Program-made: the position numbers and the translations under genes
Shown here: positions 1-8,244 of the stretch, one piece after another
How the letters are laid out: every line of letters starts with the position of its first letter
Position numbering within the stretch: the first letter of the stretch is position 1
From: an uncultured Bacteroides sp.
Lineage (GTDB): Bacteria > Bacteroidota > Bacteroidia > Bacteroidales > Bacteroidaceae
DNA length: 64,000 bases
NCBI GenBank assembly: GCA_902492205.1
Contig: CABUKU010000014.1
Coordinates: 19,889-83,888 of the forward strand
Direction: 5' to 3'
The notes under the pieces: model-generated
Databases searched by the model: none
The model's input: only the letters and a program-made list of their open reading frames with translations
Told to the model about the DNA's origin: nothing

Positions 1-1784
1 CGGTGGGGAGTGCAACCCCGGATGTAGGTGCAAGTGGTGCTGCAGTTACCACCACAGGTATTAAGAATGCCCTTCTGGGAAAGATTCAGGCAGGCACACC
101 CATTCTCACCCCGCTTCCCATGTCGGGAATGGCTTCTACCATTATTTCATCGGACTACTCGCTCATCACGGTGGAAATGGTGCGCAGGGTGGCACGTTTC
201 GATATTGTGAACGATGCGATGACCAGTAACCTCACCATTGAAAAGATTACTCCCCTGAACGCACGAGCCTCTTTTCCTCTTTTCAAAGAAGACTGGCTGG
301 CTACAAACATCATCCCCGTGCAAGACAAATATCCCACCATTGACTACACCACGCTGCCCAATGCCAATAAAGGGACTACACAAGGTGCATTCTACGCATT
401 TCCCACAAAGGATACAGACAAGATGCAAGTACTCATTGAGGGACGTTATTCGGGTACGCCCGTGAGCTATTACGTTAAAGTAGCCACCACACCCGAGCCT
501 ACTGTTACCGTACCCATACCCACCCCAAAATACATAGAGGTAAAGACCAACAACCGCTACACACTGCGCATCAAAGATGTGCGCGAAGCCGGTATCAATG
601 TACTTTTCGACATAGAAGACTGGACTTCAGGCGGTGGTATGATCATTAAACCCGATAACAATATCCTCCCTGTAGTGAATGAGGTGAAAAATATCCCGAC
701 AACAACAGCAGCAGGAGCACCTGTAGTCAAAGTAGTTACCAACGCAGATACTGCCCCAAAAGATTCCATTCTATATATAAAAGGAGACGGCAGATTCACT
801 ATCGAAGCCACTGCAAACGGCATAACGAATGCCACCATCACACCTATTACACCTGGTGTCGATAAAATTACATGGTTTACCAAAAGCACTGTTGCCACCG
901 AATTACCGGAAAAAAATGTGGTAATGACTCTCGAAGGACTAAAGAGAACAAAGCTGACCTTCAACACACAATACACCACTGCCGCTGCCACAGCAGGACA
1001 AAAAGCATTGCTCACCCTTTACAACCAATCGGCATCCAAAGATTCCGCTTTGGAAAGAACCTATATCGTGGCATTGCCCGAAATTGATGTGTTGCCTGTC
1101 AAGTATCAAGATACCAACCCATATAAAAATTACGTAGACAATACAGATCCTGCCAATCCAATCTTATACCAATATCAAGTGGCATCAAATACAAGCCTTG
1201 TTTTGGATGTGGATGAATACACTCTATTGGCACATACAGCGAGAATAACGAGTGATGCTACGGCAGGAATAACGACAGCACCCACATATGTTGCCAAGAC
1301 TAAAAAGCTGACAATTACTTCAGCAAATCCGGTGACAATGACCGGCCAAGTAGGAATGGTCGAATTGGTAAATGCCAAAGATGATACAAAAATAACAAGA
1401 ATACAGATTGTACGTGTACCTGTAACTGTTACTCCAAGCACCACAGAGAGCAATGTAACAATAGCCAAAGGTGCAACAGATTGGGCTTATACCGCTACTG
1501 TTGATGTCACAACAATGGGAAGTAGCGGTAGCACAACTTTCGATATTACTGTCGAATCAAAAGAAGGAGTAAAATTCCCTACTCCGGCCATACCTGCAAA
1601 CAGCTGGATACAAAGCATAGTAGAGAAAACAGCATTCGATAAACAGTCAGGCACTACGGTTTATACCGTTACACTCAATCCGTCCGGCAGTGTTAATAAC
1701 AATGTAGTATTATCATTTGCACAAGAGATTACCTATGCTACGGCTTTGACACTTACCCTTACCAGACAAGTAACGACACCCTAA
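1..1784 (+). CDS. Fimbrillin-family (FimA/Mfa-like) surface protein, 5' end missing
   Basis: The frame is open from the window edge, so the start and any lipoprotein signal lie upstream; the GTG at position 3 is only the first in-window codon that could start. Counting from it, a PMSG motif is at residues 39-42 and MVRRVARFDI at 59-68. Further on come an N-x-RYTL-x-I-x-D strand and a DW-x-x-G turn. The same order of four motifs is found in the next gene, so the two are tandem paralogues. These motifs are typical of Bacteroides fimbrillin-like proteins, which are exported as lipoproteins and assembled into surface fibres. The C-terminal ~350 residues are Thr/Val-rich and probably beta-sandwich, with no recognised domain. 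The specific subfamily is not certain. Confidence 0.72.
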   Translation, partial: VGSATPDVGASGAAVTTTGIKNALLGKIQAGTPILTPLPMSGMASTIISSDYSLITVEMVRRVARFDIVNDAMTSNLTIEKITPLNARASFPLFKEDWLATNIIPVQDKYPTIDYTTLPNANKGTTQGAFYAFPTKDTDKMQVLIEGRYSGTPVSYYVKVATTPEPTVTVPIPTPKYIEVKTNNRYTLRIKDVREAGINVLFDIEDWTSGGGMIIKPDNNILPVVNEVKNIPTTTAAGAPVVKVVTNADTAPKDSILYIKGDGRFTIEATANGITNATITPITPGVDKITWFTKSTVATELPEKNVVMTLEGLKRTKLTFNTQYTTAAATAGQKALLTLYNQSASKDSALERTYIVALPEIDVLPVKYQDTNPYKNYVDNTDPANPILYQYQVASNTSLVLDVDEYTLLAHTARITSDATAGITTAPTYVAKTKKLTITSANPVTMTGQVGMVELVNAKDDTKITRIQIVRVPVTVTPSTTESNVTIAKGATDWAYTATVDVTTMGSSGSTTFDITVESKEGVKFPTPAIPANSWIQSIVEKTAFDKQSGTTVYTVTLNPSGSVNNNVVLSFAQEITYATALTLTLTRQVTTP

Positions 1785-1879
1785 ATGGGGATGTATCAAA
1801 AGCTGCTCTATATACTTGGGTAGAGCAAAGCCCTACCCTTACAAAAGACAGATAATAAACATTTAATAAAAAAAAGAAT

Positions 1880-3934
1880 ATGAAAAAATTAATCTACAAA
1901 CTATCGGCATTGCTCGTCCTGATAACATGGACGGCATGCACGGAGCTACAACTCGATACTCCTAAAAAGGAAATAAACACGGAGGACACCGATCCCAACA
2001 AGCGGACTGTGGAGCTCAGTTTCCAAAAAGAACTGACAGTGGCAGGCGGTGCAAATACACGCGCCATAGCCATCAACACAGAAACAGAAATCAAATCGTT
2101 GGATATATACATGTTTGCATGTGCCTATGAAATCGGTGAGTACACCTTTCAGAAACAATACTGTTACCGCAGCGATGCCTCTGCAACCATACCCGATGGT
2201 GCCGAAGCTGTGAAACTGATAACCACATCGGGAAAGCCGTCGGTTATCCTCCGTCCCGAAAAAGGAACTTACGTAAAACTTTATTGCGTGGCAAACCAAA
2301 CAGAACTCTTTGAGTGGGATGACACTACCCTAAAGTATAAGAAGTACGATACATTCACTCCTTTCAGCCAAACTGCCCCCGGCATGGAAGGTAATGTTAT
2401 TACTCCCGGAGTACCCACCGAGGAAAAGTTCAAAACACTGGTAACGAAAGTGATATATCCCGATAAGCCCGACAAAAAAGAAGAAGGAATCCGCCCTGCC
2501 CTGCCCATGAGTGGAGCAAGCACCAATGTGATAGACCTGATGGACTTCTCGGCAGCATCCCGCATCCTCACAGAGATAAGAATGGTGCGTGCAGTGTCAC
2601 GTTTCGACATCTTGAACAATCCGGCAACCACTAAATTCACGCTGGATTCCGTAGCGATGCTCAATGCACGCCCCACTTCCAAGCTCTTCCCGATAGAAGC
2701 CATCAAGGGAGGTGCAGACCAAGATAAGCTCATCCAATACCCCACCATGCCCAAACTCAACGGAGCAGAACCTACCGACAAATCCTATCCCATTTTCTAT
2801 TCCTATGCTTCCACCAAGGAAGATTACGGAGAAATTATCCTGATAGGACGGTATGAAGTGAGCAAAGGCAGATATGAAAAAGTAAACTACAAAATACCTT
2901 TCATTCAGCAAAAAGAAAACGGAGATGCCGTTTATGTGGAAATAAACCCCAACCACCGCTACACCATAGAAATACGTGACGCCAACCAATATGAAGTGAA
3001 ATTCAATTTCGTAGTAAATGACTGGGACGAAGGAGAAAAGTTTGAAACTTATGAGCCTGAAAACGATGTGCATATAGCATTGGCAGCAACCGGACAACCG
3101 AATAACTACAGCTATGTTCAAGACAGCAAAAGAAGGATATTCATGTACATGGTCGGTACCCCTAAAGTAATAGTGGAAATGGCATCCAACAAGGATTTTG
3201 AAGTTTTGGATGATGAAATAGAATATACAAGAGAAACGGGTAAAGACTGGTTAAAGATGGAGAAGGAAGTTACTTGGAAAGACAACAGCGATCCTTCCGT
3301 TACCCCACCGGTTACCCCTCCAATTAATGGGGGCACTTATCCTACTCATGCCAAGAAAATATATAAACTGACTTTTACAAGAGCAAACACTAATGCTCTA
3401 CCGGCTGACTATAAGCTCCCCATTGCTAAAATCAAAGTAAAAGAAACAGCAACGAATAACATTCTGGAGTATGAGATTGTGGCAATACCGGCTTTAAGAT
3501 CGGGGTTTTCACCGATATGCCCGATAGGCGATTACTTTTTTACATATTATTATATAAACAACGATTATGCTTATGCTACGCAAAAAACATGGAATTTTTC
3601 CCCATGGAGGATGCCCACCATGGATGAAATAGATGAAATATTCGGAATGCCAAAGCCTTACACTGAGTTAGCGGACGACGAACAAACAAGCGCAGCCAAA
3701 AACTACCTTCCTGTAACAAATTTCGAAGCCATGCTGGCAATAGCAAGATCGGGCATTCATGCCAAATGGTTCTTTACGGACACAGAAAAAGACAATACTC
3801 ATCATTGGATATCAATAATAAATTACGGAATAGGTACATTAGGAGGTGTCTTACGTACATCAACAGTATATGCAAATACAAATGCACTAAAAGCGGCATT
3901 TCTCATGCGCTACGATGAAAACCAACCGGAGTAA
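1880..3934 (+). CDS. Fimbrillin-family lipoprotein with Fib_succ_major-like C-terminus
   Basis: A 684-residue lipoprotein. The signal peptide ends in a lipobox with Cys20 (TWTAC). PMSG is at residues 209-212 and MVRAVSRFDI at 235-244, followed by N-x-RYTIEIRD and NDWDEG, matching the gene upstream. The last ~100 residues contain SPWRMPTMDEI, which resembles the WRLPT-type motif of Fibrobacter-major-paralogous (Fib_succ_major/DUF1566) domains; this suggests a tip or accessory subunit with an adhesive or lectin-like end. It lies 95 bp after the preceding gene and is probably cotranscribed with it. The motif matches are seen directly; the tip role is inference. Confidence 0.72.
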   Translation: MKKLIYKLSALLVLITWTACTELQLDTPKKEINTEDTDPNKRTVELSFQKELTVAGGANTRAIAINTETEIKSLDIYMFACAYEIGEYTFQKQYCYRSDASATIPDGAEAVKLITTSGKPSVILRPEKGTYVKLYCVANQTELFEWDDTTLKYKKYDTFTPFSQTAPGMEGNVITPGVPTEEKFKTLVTKVIYPDKPDKKEEGIRPALPMSGASTNVIDLMDFSAASRILTEIRMVRAVSRFDILNNPATTKFTLDSVAMLNARPTSKLFPIEAIKGGADQDKLIQYPTMPKLNGAEPTDKSYPIFYSYASTKEDYGEIILIGRYEVSKGRYEKVNYKIPFIQQKENGDAVYVEINPNHRYTIEIRDANQYEVKFNFVVNDWDEGEKFETYEPENDVHIALAATGQPNNYSYVQDSKRRIFMYMVGTPKVIVEMASNKDFEVLDDEIEYTRETGKDWLKMEKEVTWKDNSDPSVTPPVTPPINGGTYPTHAKKIYKLTFTRANTNALPADYKLPIAKIKVKETATNNILEYEIVAIPALRSGFSPICPIGDYFFTYYYINNDYAYATQKTWNFSPWRMPTMDEIDEIFGMPKPYTELADDEQTSAAKNYLPVTNFEAMLAIARSGIHAKWFFTDTEKDNTHHWISIINYGIGTLGGVLRTSTVYANTNALKAAFLMRYDENQPE

Positions 3935-3944
3935 ACAATCTAAA

Positions 3945-3982
3945 TCTCCCCTCTTGAGAGCAGGGCTGTTAAGAGGGGAGAT
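3945..3982. repeat. G/C-rich extragenic hairpin after the fimbrillin genes
   Basis: A perfect 12-bp stem (3945-3956 with 3971-3982, ATCTCCCCTCTT and its complement) encloses a 14-nt loop. No T-run follows, so it is a poor intrinsic terminator. The CCCCTC/GAGGGG core is shared with the larger palindromes at 13.94-14.06 kb and 17.93-18.04 kb, which suggests a dispersed repeat family. Confidence 0.6.
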
Positions 3983-4045
3983 AAAAACAAAATCATTTTT
4001 TCTCAATATAAATTTTATTATTAACCAATTAAAAAACAAATTATT

Positions 4046-4171
4046 ATGGTAAAAAGAAGACCGATTATCTTGGTAAAAAGCAAAAGGAAAAACCAAACAC
4101 TGGAACACGCTGAAGAATTGAGTAAGGCACTTGTTAAAAAAAAGAGGAAGGCATCGGAGCATCCGCAGTAG
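4046..4171 (+). CDS. Small basic protein, possible 5' part of a frameshifted gene
   Basis: A 41-codon ORF from an ATG at 4046 encodes a very basic peptide (about one third Lys/Arg) with no recognised family. Its codons 31-33 lie in an eight-A run at 4136-4143. The run includes the heptamer A AAA AAG in the zero frame, the same slippery site known from E. coli dnaX. The reading frame of the next ORF opens exactly here and has no ATG of its own until 4252. The peptide may therefore be a product in its own right, the N-terminus of a 138-residue frameshift product, or a relic of an indel. No Shine-Dalgarno sequence is visible, which is normal for Bacteroides. Confidence 0.4.
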   Translation: MVKRRPIILVKSKRKNQTLEHAEELSKALVKKKRKASEHPQ

Positions 4172-4203
4172 AGAGTAGAATTTTCAGGAAACTAATCCGT
4201 CAG

Positions 4204-4461
4204 TTGTCACTGCTAACTACCGACATCAGCACTTTCCGCAAAAATCAATGCATGCCACTTCCCGAAGGGAAAGAATATTACCACGCACAGCAACTACATG
4301 ACCTCATCACCGAATGGTGGGATGAAAAAATCTGGGACACTCCACTGGACGGAAGCATGAGCCTACCCTATCTGAAATGGTATGTCATAGCATTCCACTC
4401 ACAAAACCCGGAATTATTAAAAGAGTTGATTTACATGCTTAAAAAAGAAAGGGAATTGTAA
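4204..4461 (+). CDS. Hypothetical protein, start uncertain, probably joined to the upstream ORF
   Basis: The listed start is a TTG, but the frame is open from 4138, immediately after an in-frame TAA at 4135-4137 and inside the A8 run of the upstream ORF. The part before the TTG (coding for EEGIGASAVESRIFRKLIRQ) reads like real protein. A -1 shift on A AAA AAG would give one protein of about 138 residues spanning 4046-4461. The next ATG (4252) would leave only 69 residues. The protein is Trp/Tyr/Glu-rich (for example TEWWDEKIWD) and probably cytoplasmic and helical at its C-terminus. No family is recognised. It sits between the fimbrillin genes and the AbiE pair, on the opposite strand to the latter. 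Confidence 0.5.
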   Translation: MSLLTTDISTFRKNQCMPLPEGKEYYHAQQLHDLITEWWDEKIWDTPLDGSMSLPYLKWYVIAFHSQNPELLKELIYMLKKEREL

Positions 4462-4474
4462 GTTCCCCAAAAAG

Positions 4475-5074
4475 TTAAAGAAGCAAGCATATTGCTTCTT
4501 TAACTTGTTCCCAAGTTACTTTTTCCAACATATAAGGACAAGGTTCCGGCTCGGCATCCTCAAAATAAATTAAACTCTTTAATGCCATAAATTCAGATCC
4601 TTCGGAATATTTCGCCAGATAACAAGAAAGCATTTCTTGTAGTGAATATATTTTAGATAAGAAATAAATGTCAATGAAATCTTTTTTAGAACCGCGTCCT
4701 GTTATTGCCGCTATCTTCATAGCAGCAATATCTTTTAAACCGGCTAAACGCAAGCCGTCTTCACAAAACTGTTCATCCTGCCATGTATAGGCATAATTCA
4801 CAACATCCACTTTTACATTATTCAAAGAATAAATATGTATATTCTTCGATTCTTTTAATGTGATCAAATTCCCCAAACATTTCAATTCCTCAACAAGCAC
4901 ATCCGTTCCTACAGAAATATTACCAAACAAATCCAAATCAACAGATTTGCGGTGCCCTAATCTAAGTGCTAATGCTGTTCCTCCAACCAAACGGGTATCT
5001 TGAAGAGAAGGTAATTGCTGAAGCCTTTTTAAAAGTTCCAGTGTTGAGGAGTCGACTGTTGAATAGTGTAACAT
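4475..5074 (-). CDS. AbiEii/AbiGii-type nucleotidyltransferase toxin
   Basis: A 199-residue protein with the AbiEii nucleotidyltransferase signature at residues 31-50: GGTALALRLGHRKSVDLDLF, where GG, the GHRxS motif and the D-x-D pair mark the polymerase-beta-like active site. A second family hallmark, KKDFIDIYFL, follows in the middle. In characterised type IV toxin-antitoxin systems such proteins are growth-arresting nucleotidyltransferases that transfer nucleotides to tRNA, and they can cause abortive infection. The ATG at 5074 lies inside the upstream gene (46-bp overlap), so the two are translationally coupled. The length is shorter than many AbiEii proteins (~300 residues) but common for this Bacteroidetes subfamily. 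Confidence 0.85.
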   Translation of the reverse strand: MLHYSTVDSSTLELLKRLQQLPSLQDTRLVGGTALALRLGHRKSVDLDLFGNISVGTDVLVEELKCLGNLITLKESKNIHIYSLNNVKVDVVNYAYTWQDEQFCEDGLRLAGLKDIAAMKIAAITGRGSKKDFIDIYFLSKIYSLQEMLSCYLAKYSEGSEFMALKSLIYFEDAEPEPCPYMLEKVTWEQVKEAICLLL

Positions 5075-5340
5075 CTAAATTGATTAAGTGGTGTATGGGA
5101 TATAACTGAAATATAAGCCAAAGCTTTAGCATCTAATTCACGAAATTGCTTTACCTTTTCTACAATAAAAGGAAGAGTATAATAATCGCGAATCAAGTGC
5201 CAATCATTCAATTGCCCATATTCCAACACACGCTTAATTATATAAGCCGAATGAAGATTCATATCAAGCTTTTTTTCATCCACATCCCAAAAAAGATAAG
5301 AAGAAAAACCTTTTATTAACGGACAAATTGATTCATTCAT
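5029..5340 (-). CDS. DUF6922-like protein, probable AbiE-type antitoxin
   Basis: A 103-residue protein containing FSSYLFWDVDEKKLD near the N-terminus, the pattern I know from small Bacteroidetes proteins (DUF6922) encoded directly before AbiEii toxins. The middle (YIIKRVLEYGQLNDWHLI) looks like a helical DNA-binding or protein-interaction segment. It is the first gene of a two-gene operon, overlapping the toxin start by 46 bp, and has a good promoter just upstream. By analogy with AbiEi it should bind its own promoter and neutralise the toxin; this is inference from gene order. The domain number is from memory. Confidence 0.72.
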   Translation of the reverse strand: MNESICPLIKGFSSYLFWDVDEKKLDMNLHSAYIIKRVLEYGQLNDWHLIRDYYTLPFIVEKVKQFRELDAKALAYISVISHTPLNQFRCYTIQQSTPQHWNF

Positions 5341-5371
5341 AGTCTATATTAAAAATACAATTATACAAATA

Positions 5372-5403
5372 CAAAAATACGCTTATTATTTCAGAAATGC
5401 AAA
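5372..5403 (-). promoter_or_regulatory. Promoter of the AbiE-type pair
   Basis: On the minus strand, TATTTTTG (5379-5372) matches the Bacteroides -7 element TAnnTTTG and TTTG (5403-5400) matches the -33 element, with a 20-nt spacer. The start codon is at 5340, giving a short leader. Confidence 0.55.
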
Positions 5404-5603
5404 AACATAGAGCAAAGAATAAAAAAACTATTGTCATAGCCGACCTGACCGACAATGACAAATACATGATAATAAAAAATAAAAAGCAATTCTTTTTCAT
5501 GTTAACGAACACGAAAAAACAGCAAGTACAATAAGTTAAAGTATAATACTTTACATATATCCACATATACAAACATCAATTACCTTAATTAAAATGGAAC
5601 CTG

Positions 5604-5611
5604 TACTTTTG
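5604..5611 (+). promoter_or_regulatory. -7 promoter element of the VirE_N/DUF3987 gene
   Basis: TACTTTTG matches TAnnTTTG 25 bp before the ATG at 5636. No clear -33 TTTG is seen. It is divergent from the AbiE promoter; the ~230 bp between the two hold AT-rich sequence with no other feature I can name. Confidence 0.5.
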
Positions 5612-5635
5612 AACAACAATTAAAATACAAGACAA

Positions 5636-7885
5636 ATGAACAACAAAAACAAACAGTTTTCTCTCTTCCGGAACAAGTTCGACAAACAACCCGTAAACAT
5701 AACCATCCAACAACTGGCTACCGACCTGCGCAGCAAGTGGAAACAGGAAATAGAAGCCATACGCAGACTCCGCGAGGAAGGGAAAAACGTCGAAGCAGAC
5801 AAGATAAAAGCCGATTTACCCTGTATCACCCTTTGCGGAGTGTTTGAAGGAGGGCACCAAGCAACGCAAATCCGGGAATATAACCATGCCGTTTCATTGG
5901 ACTTCGATGATGCGGGAGACAAATTACAGGCAGCCCTCCAACTGTGCCGGCAGCATCCTGCCGTGATGCTGTGTTTCATCACCTGTTCGGGAGACGGACT
6001 GCGGGTGGTGGTTAATGTGGACACACCGCAAGAGCAACATGTGAACACGTATAAACAAGTAGGCACATTCTTCGCACAGCTCATCGGCCTGAAATTCGAC
6101 AAGTGCCATGACCTTTCACGCATCTCCTTCGTTTCCTATGACGAACATACATATTTCAATCCCGAAGCAACCGTTTTCAACCTCTCCACCGTTCCTCCCC
6201 AATCACCCGCACAAGAAAAAGCAGAACGCATCATGGAGCAATTTCTGCAATCGGGAAAATTCACCAACGGAGAACGGAATTCATCGGTTTTCGACCTCGG
6301 AATACAGGCAAAAGCAGAAGGAATAAACTTGGGAGCATTGACCGAAATTGCATGCAACACACTGGTTACAAGCGACTTCACGGCAGAAGAAGCCACATCT
6401 GCACTACACAACGGATATGCACGGAGAAAGCAATTTACAGACACTACCGACATTACAGACACTATGTCGGTAAATCGGCGCGAAAAGCTGGAACGCGACC
6501 AAAAGAAACTGGAAGGCGAAGAACTCAGAGCCAACACTCCCACCCTGCCCGAAGAGATTTTTCCCTTACTTCCCCCCATCCTCCGCGAACTCACTTCCTT
6601 CCCCACCATGAAGCGGGAGAAAGATTTGCTGCTGCTCTCCGCAATAGCCGCCCTCAGTGCATGCCTGCCCGAAGTAACGGGACGATACCGCCAGAAAGAA
6701 TACACCCCGCACCTCTACTTCTTCGCAGTGGCAAACGCAGGTTCGGGAAAAGGCATCATGACACGTGCCCGGCAAATCACAGAAAAGTATCAGGAAGACA
6801 TCGAAGCAGAGAGTGACCGCATGGAAGAAGAATACATCCAGCAGCTTGCCAACTGGGAACACGAAACGGCACAACGCAAAAAGCACGGAGAAGCCCCGGA
6901 CATGAAAAGCAAGCCCAAAGAATACGTTCCCCGTTTCTTGATGATACCCGGCATATCCAGTAAAAGCAGTCTCATTCTTCACCTTGCACACAACGGCAAG
7001 CTGGGAGGATTGATATTTGAAACGGAAGCAAACTCACTGGCACTCTCCGCACAGCAGAAATGCGGCTTGTTTGATGATGTGCTGTGCGGATGCTTCGAAC
7101 ATGAGGACGTGAGCAATAACTATCTCGTAAACGGCAAGAAACCCTTGCGTGCCCGCAAGCCCCGTCTTGCCATTGTACTGAGTGGCACACCCTCACAGTT
7201 CACCACCCTCATCAGTTCCCCGGAAAACGGTCTTTACAGCCGTTTTCTGCTCGACACGTATTCTTCCCCCGCCGTGTGGGACGATGTTTCTCCTGCCGCC
7301 TCCGACATCTTACTGCAAGAAAGCCTGAACAGCATCGGGTGTAAAGTGGCACAGGGAGCAAAGTTTCTCCGCGAATGCCCCACCACCGTGCAACTCACCC
7401 GAAAGCAATGGAACGAGCTGAACAAAACATTCGGTACTCTGCTCACCGAAGCCGACTGTGAAGGTCAGCAAGACTTCCTCAGTGTGGTGAAACGCTATTG
7501 CCTCATGGCTTTCCGCATCTGCATGGTTCTTGCAGCCCTGCGCAAAGCTGCAAACGGATGGACTTTCACCGACCTTGCTGCCACCGATGATGAGTTTCGC
7601 ACCTCCATAGCCGTAGTGAAATGCTGCCTCGAACACAGCCGCTTGTTGCTCACCACACTCCCCGGTACGCTTGCCGAAGCCACTCCGCCCACCCTCCCCA
7701 AAAAGATAGACCAATTGGTGGCAATCCTCCCGGATACCCCTTTCACATACAGCCAAGCCAAGAAAATAGGAGCCGGGATAGGTATATGCGAAAGACAGGT
7801 TTGCAGGTATCTGAGCACCAACGTAGGCAAGCGTTTCAAAAAGGACGAAAATGGAAGATATGAAAAATTATCCCCTGCTGCTTAA
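5636..7885 (+). CDS. VirE_N (BT4734-like) and DUF3987 domain protein
   Basis: A 749-residue cytoplasmic protein. Residues ~45-185 form the BT4734-like/VirE_N domain, which resembles archaeo-eukaryotic primases: SLDFDD at 87-92 supplies the paired acids, and CHDLSRISFVSYDE at 157-170 is the usual closing motif. Residues ~300-650 are DUF3987, with a P-loop-like AxAGSGKG at 366-373. Such proteins resemble primase-helicases of mobile elements; the exact reaction is unproven. A Thr-Asp-rich tripeptide repeat (TDTTDITDT, 268-276) joins the two domains and is encoded by 9-bp iteron-like DNA that recurs in inverted orientation after the gene. The gene is the first member of the widespread Bacteroides set VirE/DUF3987 - DUF4248 - HU - small peptide - amidase. 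Confidence 0.85.
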   Translation: MNNKNKQFSLFRNKFDKQPVNITIQQLATDLRSKWKQEIEAIRRLREEGKNVEADKIKADLPCITLCGVFEGGHQATQIREYNHAVSLDFDDAGDKLQAALQLCRQHPAVMLCFITCSGDGLRVVVNVDTPQEQHVNTYKQVGTFFAQLIGLKFDKCHDLSRISFVSYDEHTYFNPEATVFNLSTVPPQSPAQEKAERIMEQFLQSGKFTNGERNSSVFDLGIQAKAEGINLGALTEIACNTLVTSDFTAEEATSALHNGYARRKQFTDTTDITDTMSVNRREKLERDQKKLEGEELRANTPTLPEEIFPLLPPILRELTSFPTMKREKDLLLLSAIAALSACLPEVTGRYRQKEYTPHLYFFAVANAGSGKGIMTRARQITEKYQEDIEAESDRMEEEYIQQLANWEHETAQRKKHGEAPDMKSKPKEYVPRFLMIPGISSKSSLILHLAHNGKLGGLIFETEANSLALSAQQKCGLFDDVLCGCFEHEDVSNNYLVNGKKPLRARKPRLAIVLSGTPSQFTTLISSPENGLYSRFLLDTYSSPAVWDDVSPAASDILLQESLNSIGCKVAQGAKFLRECPTTVQLTRKQWNELNKTFGTLLTEADCEGQQDFLSVVKRYCLMAFRICMVLAALRKAANGWTFTDLAATDDEFRTSIAVVKCCLEHSRLLLTTLPGTLAEATPPTLPKKIDQLVAILPDTPFTYSQAKKIGAGIGICERQVCRYLSTNVGKRFKKDENGRYEKLSPAA
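6436..6474 (+). repeat. 9-bp iteron-like repeat inside the VirE/DUF3987 gene
   Basis: Three consecutive 9-bp units (ACAGACACT, ACCGACATT, ACAGACACT) are followed by an inverted half, TGTCGGTA. They encode a Thr-Asp tripeptide repeat. The reverse complement of this stretch matches 7892-7929 with about three mismatches over 38 bp. Confidence 0.8.
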
Positions 7886-7891
7886 TCAAAA

Positions 7892-7930
7892 TACCGACAT
7901 AGTGTCGGTAATGTCGGTAGTGTCGGTAAA
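7892..7930. repeat. Iteron-like TGTCGGTA array after the VirE/DUF3987 gene
   Basis: A perfect palindrome with 8-bp arms and a 3-nt spacer (TACCGACA-TAG-TGTCGGTA) runs into three head-to-tail 9-bp repeats, TGTCGGTAA, TGTCGGTAG, TGTCGGTAA. It starts 7 bp after the stop codon and is an inverted copy of the repeat at 6436-6474. Such a layout is typical of a protein-binding site (replication iteron or operator), but the binder is unknown. Confidence 0.8.
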
Positions 7931-7953
7931 TTTGCAGAAACAGCCTGCTGAAA

Positions 7954-8000
7954 TAAAAAAACAGCTAAGTGATTGAAGGGAATCAGTTAGCTGTTTTTTT
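7954..8000. terminator. Bidirectional intrinsic terminator
   Basis: Stem AACAGCTAA (7960-7968) pairs with TTAGCTGTT (7987-7995), with a T-run to 8000 on the plus strand and an A-run from 7954, which reads as T on the minus strand. It lies between the convergent VirE/DUF3987 and DUF4248 genes. Confidence 0.8.
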
Positions 8001-8016
8001 ATTGATAATAAGGTGG

Positions 8017-8244
8017 TTATGGCCTACCCAAATAATGCACAATAATATTCACCTGCAAAGGAGTAAAAATGCGGCTACGAACTCTATACCCCGTATCCAG
8101 TAATTCATCGTATAATTTATTGTTTCTCTTTATCCACTCCATCAAAGTATTCACTGCCGACTTCTCCGTTATACAAGGATTATAAAACCCGGCAAGTTCC
8201 CGCTTGGAATATGCCCGGTTCAAATGAAATTCGTTATTGTGCAT
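8017..8244 (-). CDS. DUF4248 domain protein
   Basis: A 75-residue protein with the DUF4248 pattern: an N-terminal segment RAYSKRELAGFYNP followed by a helix-turn-helix-like stretch and the closing QVNIIVHYLGRP. The RELA-x-x-Y part resembles the start of a MerR/excisionase-type wing-helix, so a DNA-binding role is plausible but unproven. The family occurs almost only in Bacteroides, next to VirE_N/DUF3987 genes and on the opposite strand, as here. It ends 17 bp from the shared terminator. Confidence 0.82.
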   Translation of the reverse strand: MHNNEFHLNRAYSKRELAGFYNPCITEKSAVNTLMEWIKRNNKLYDELLDTGYRVRSRIFTPLQVNIIVHYLGRP

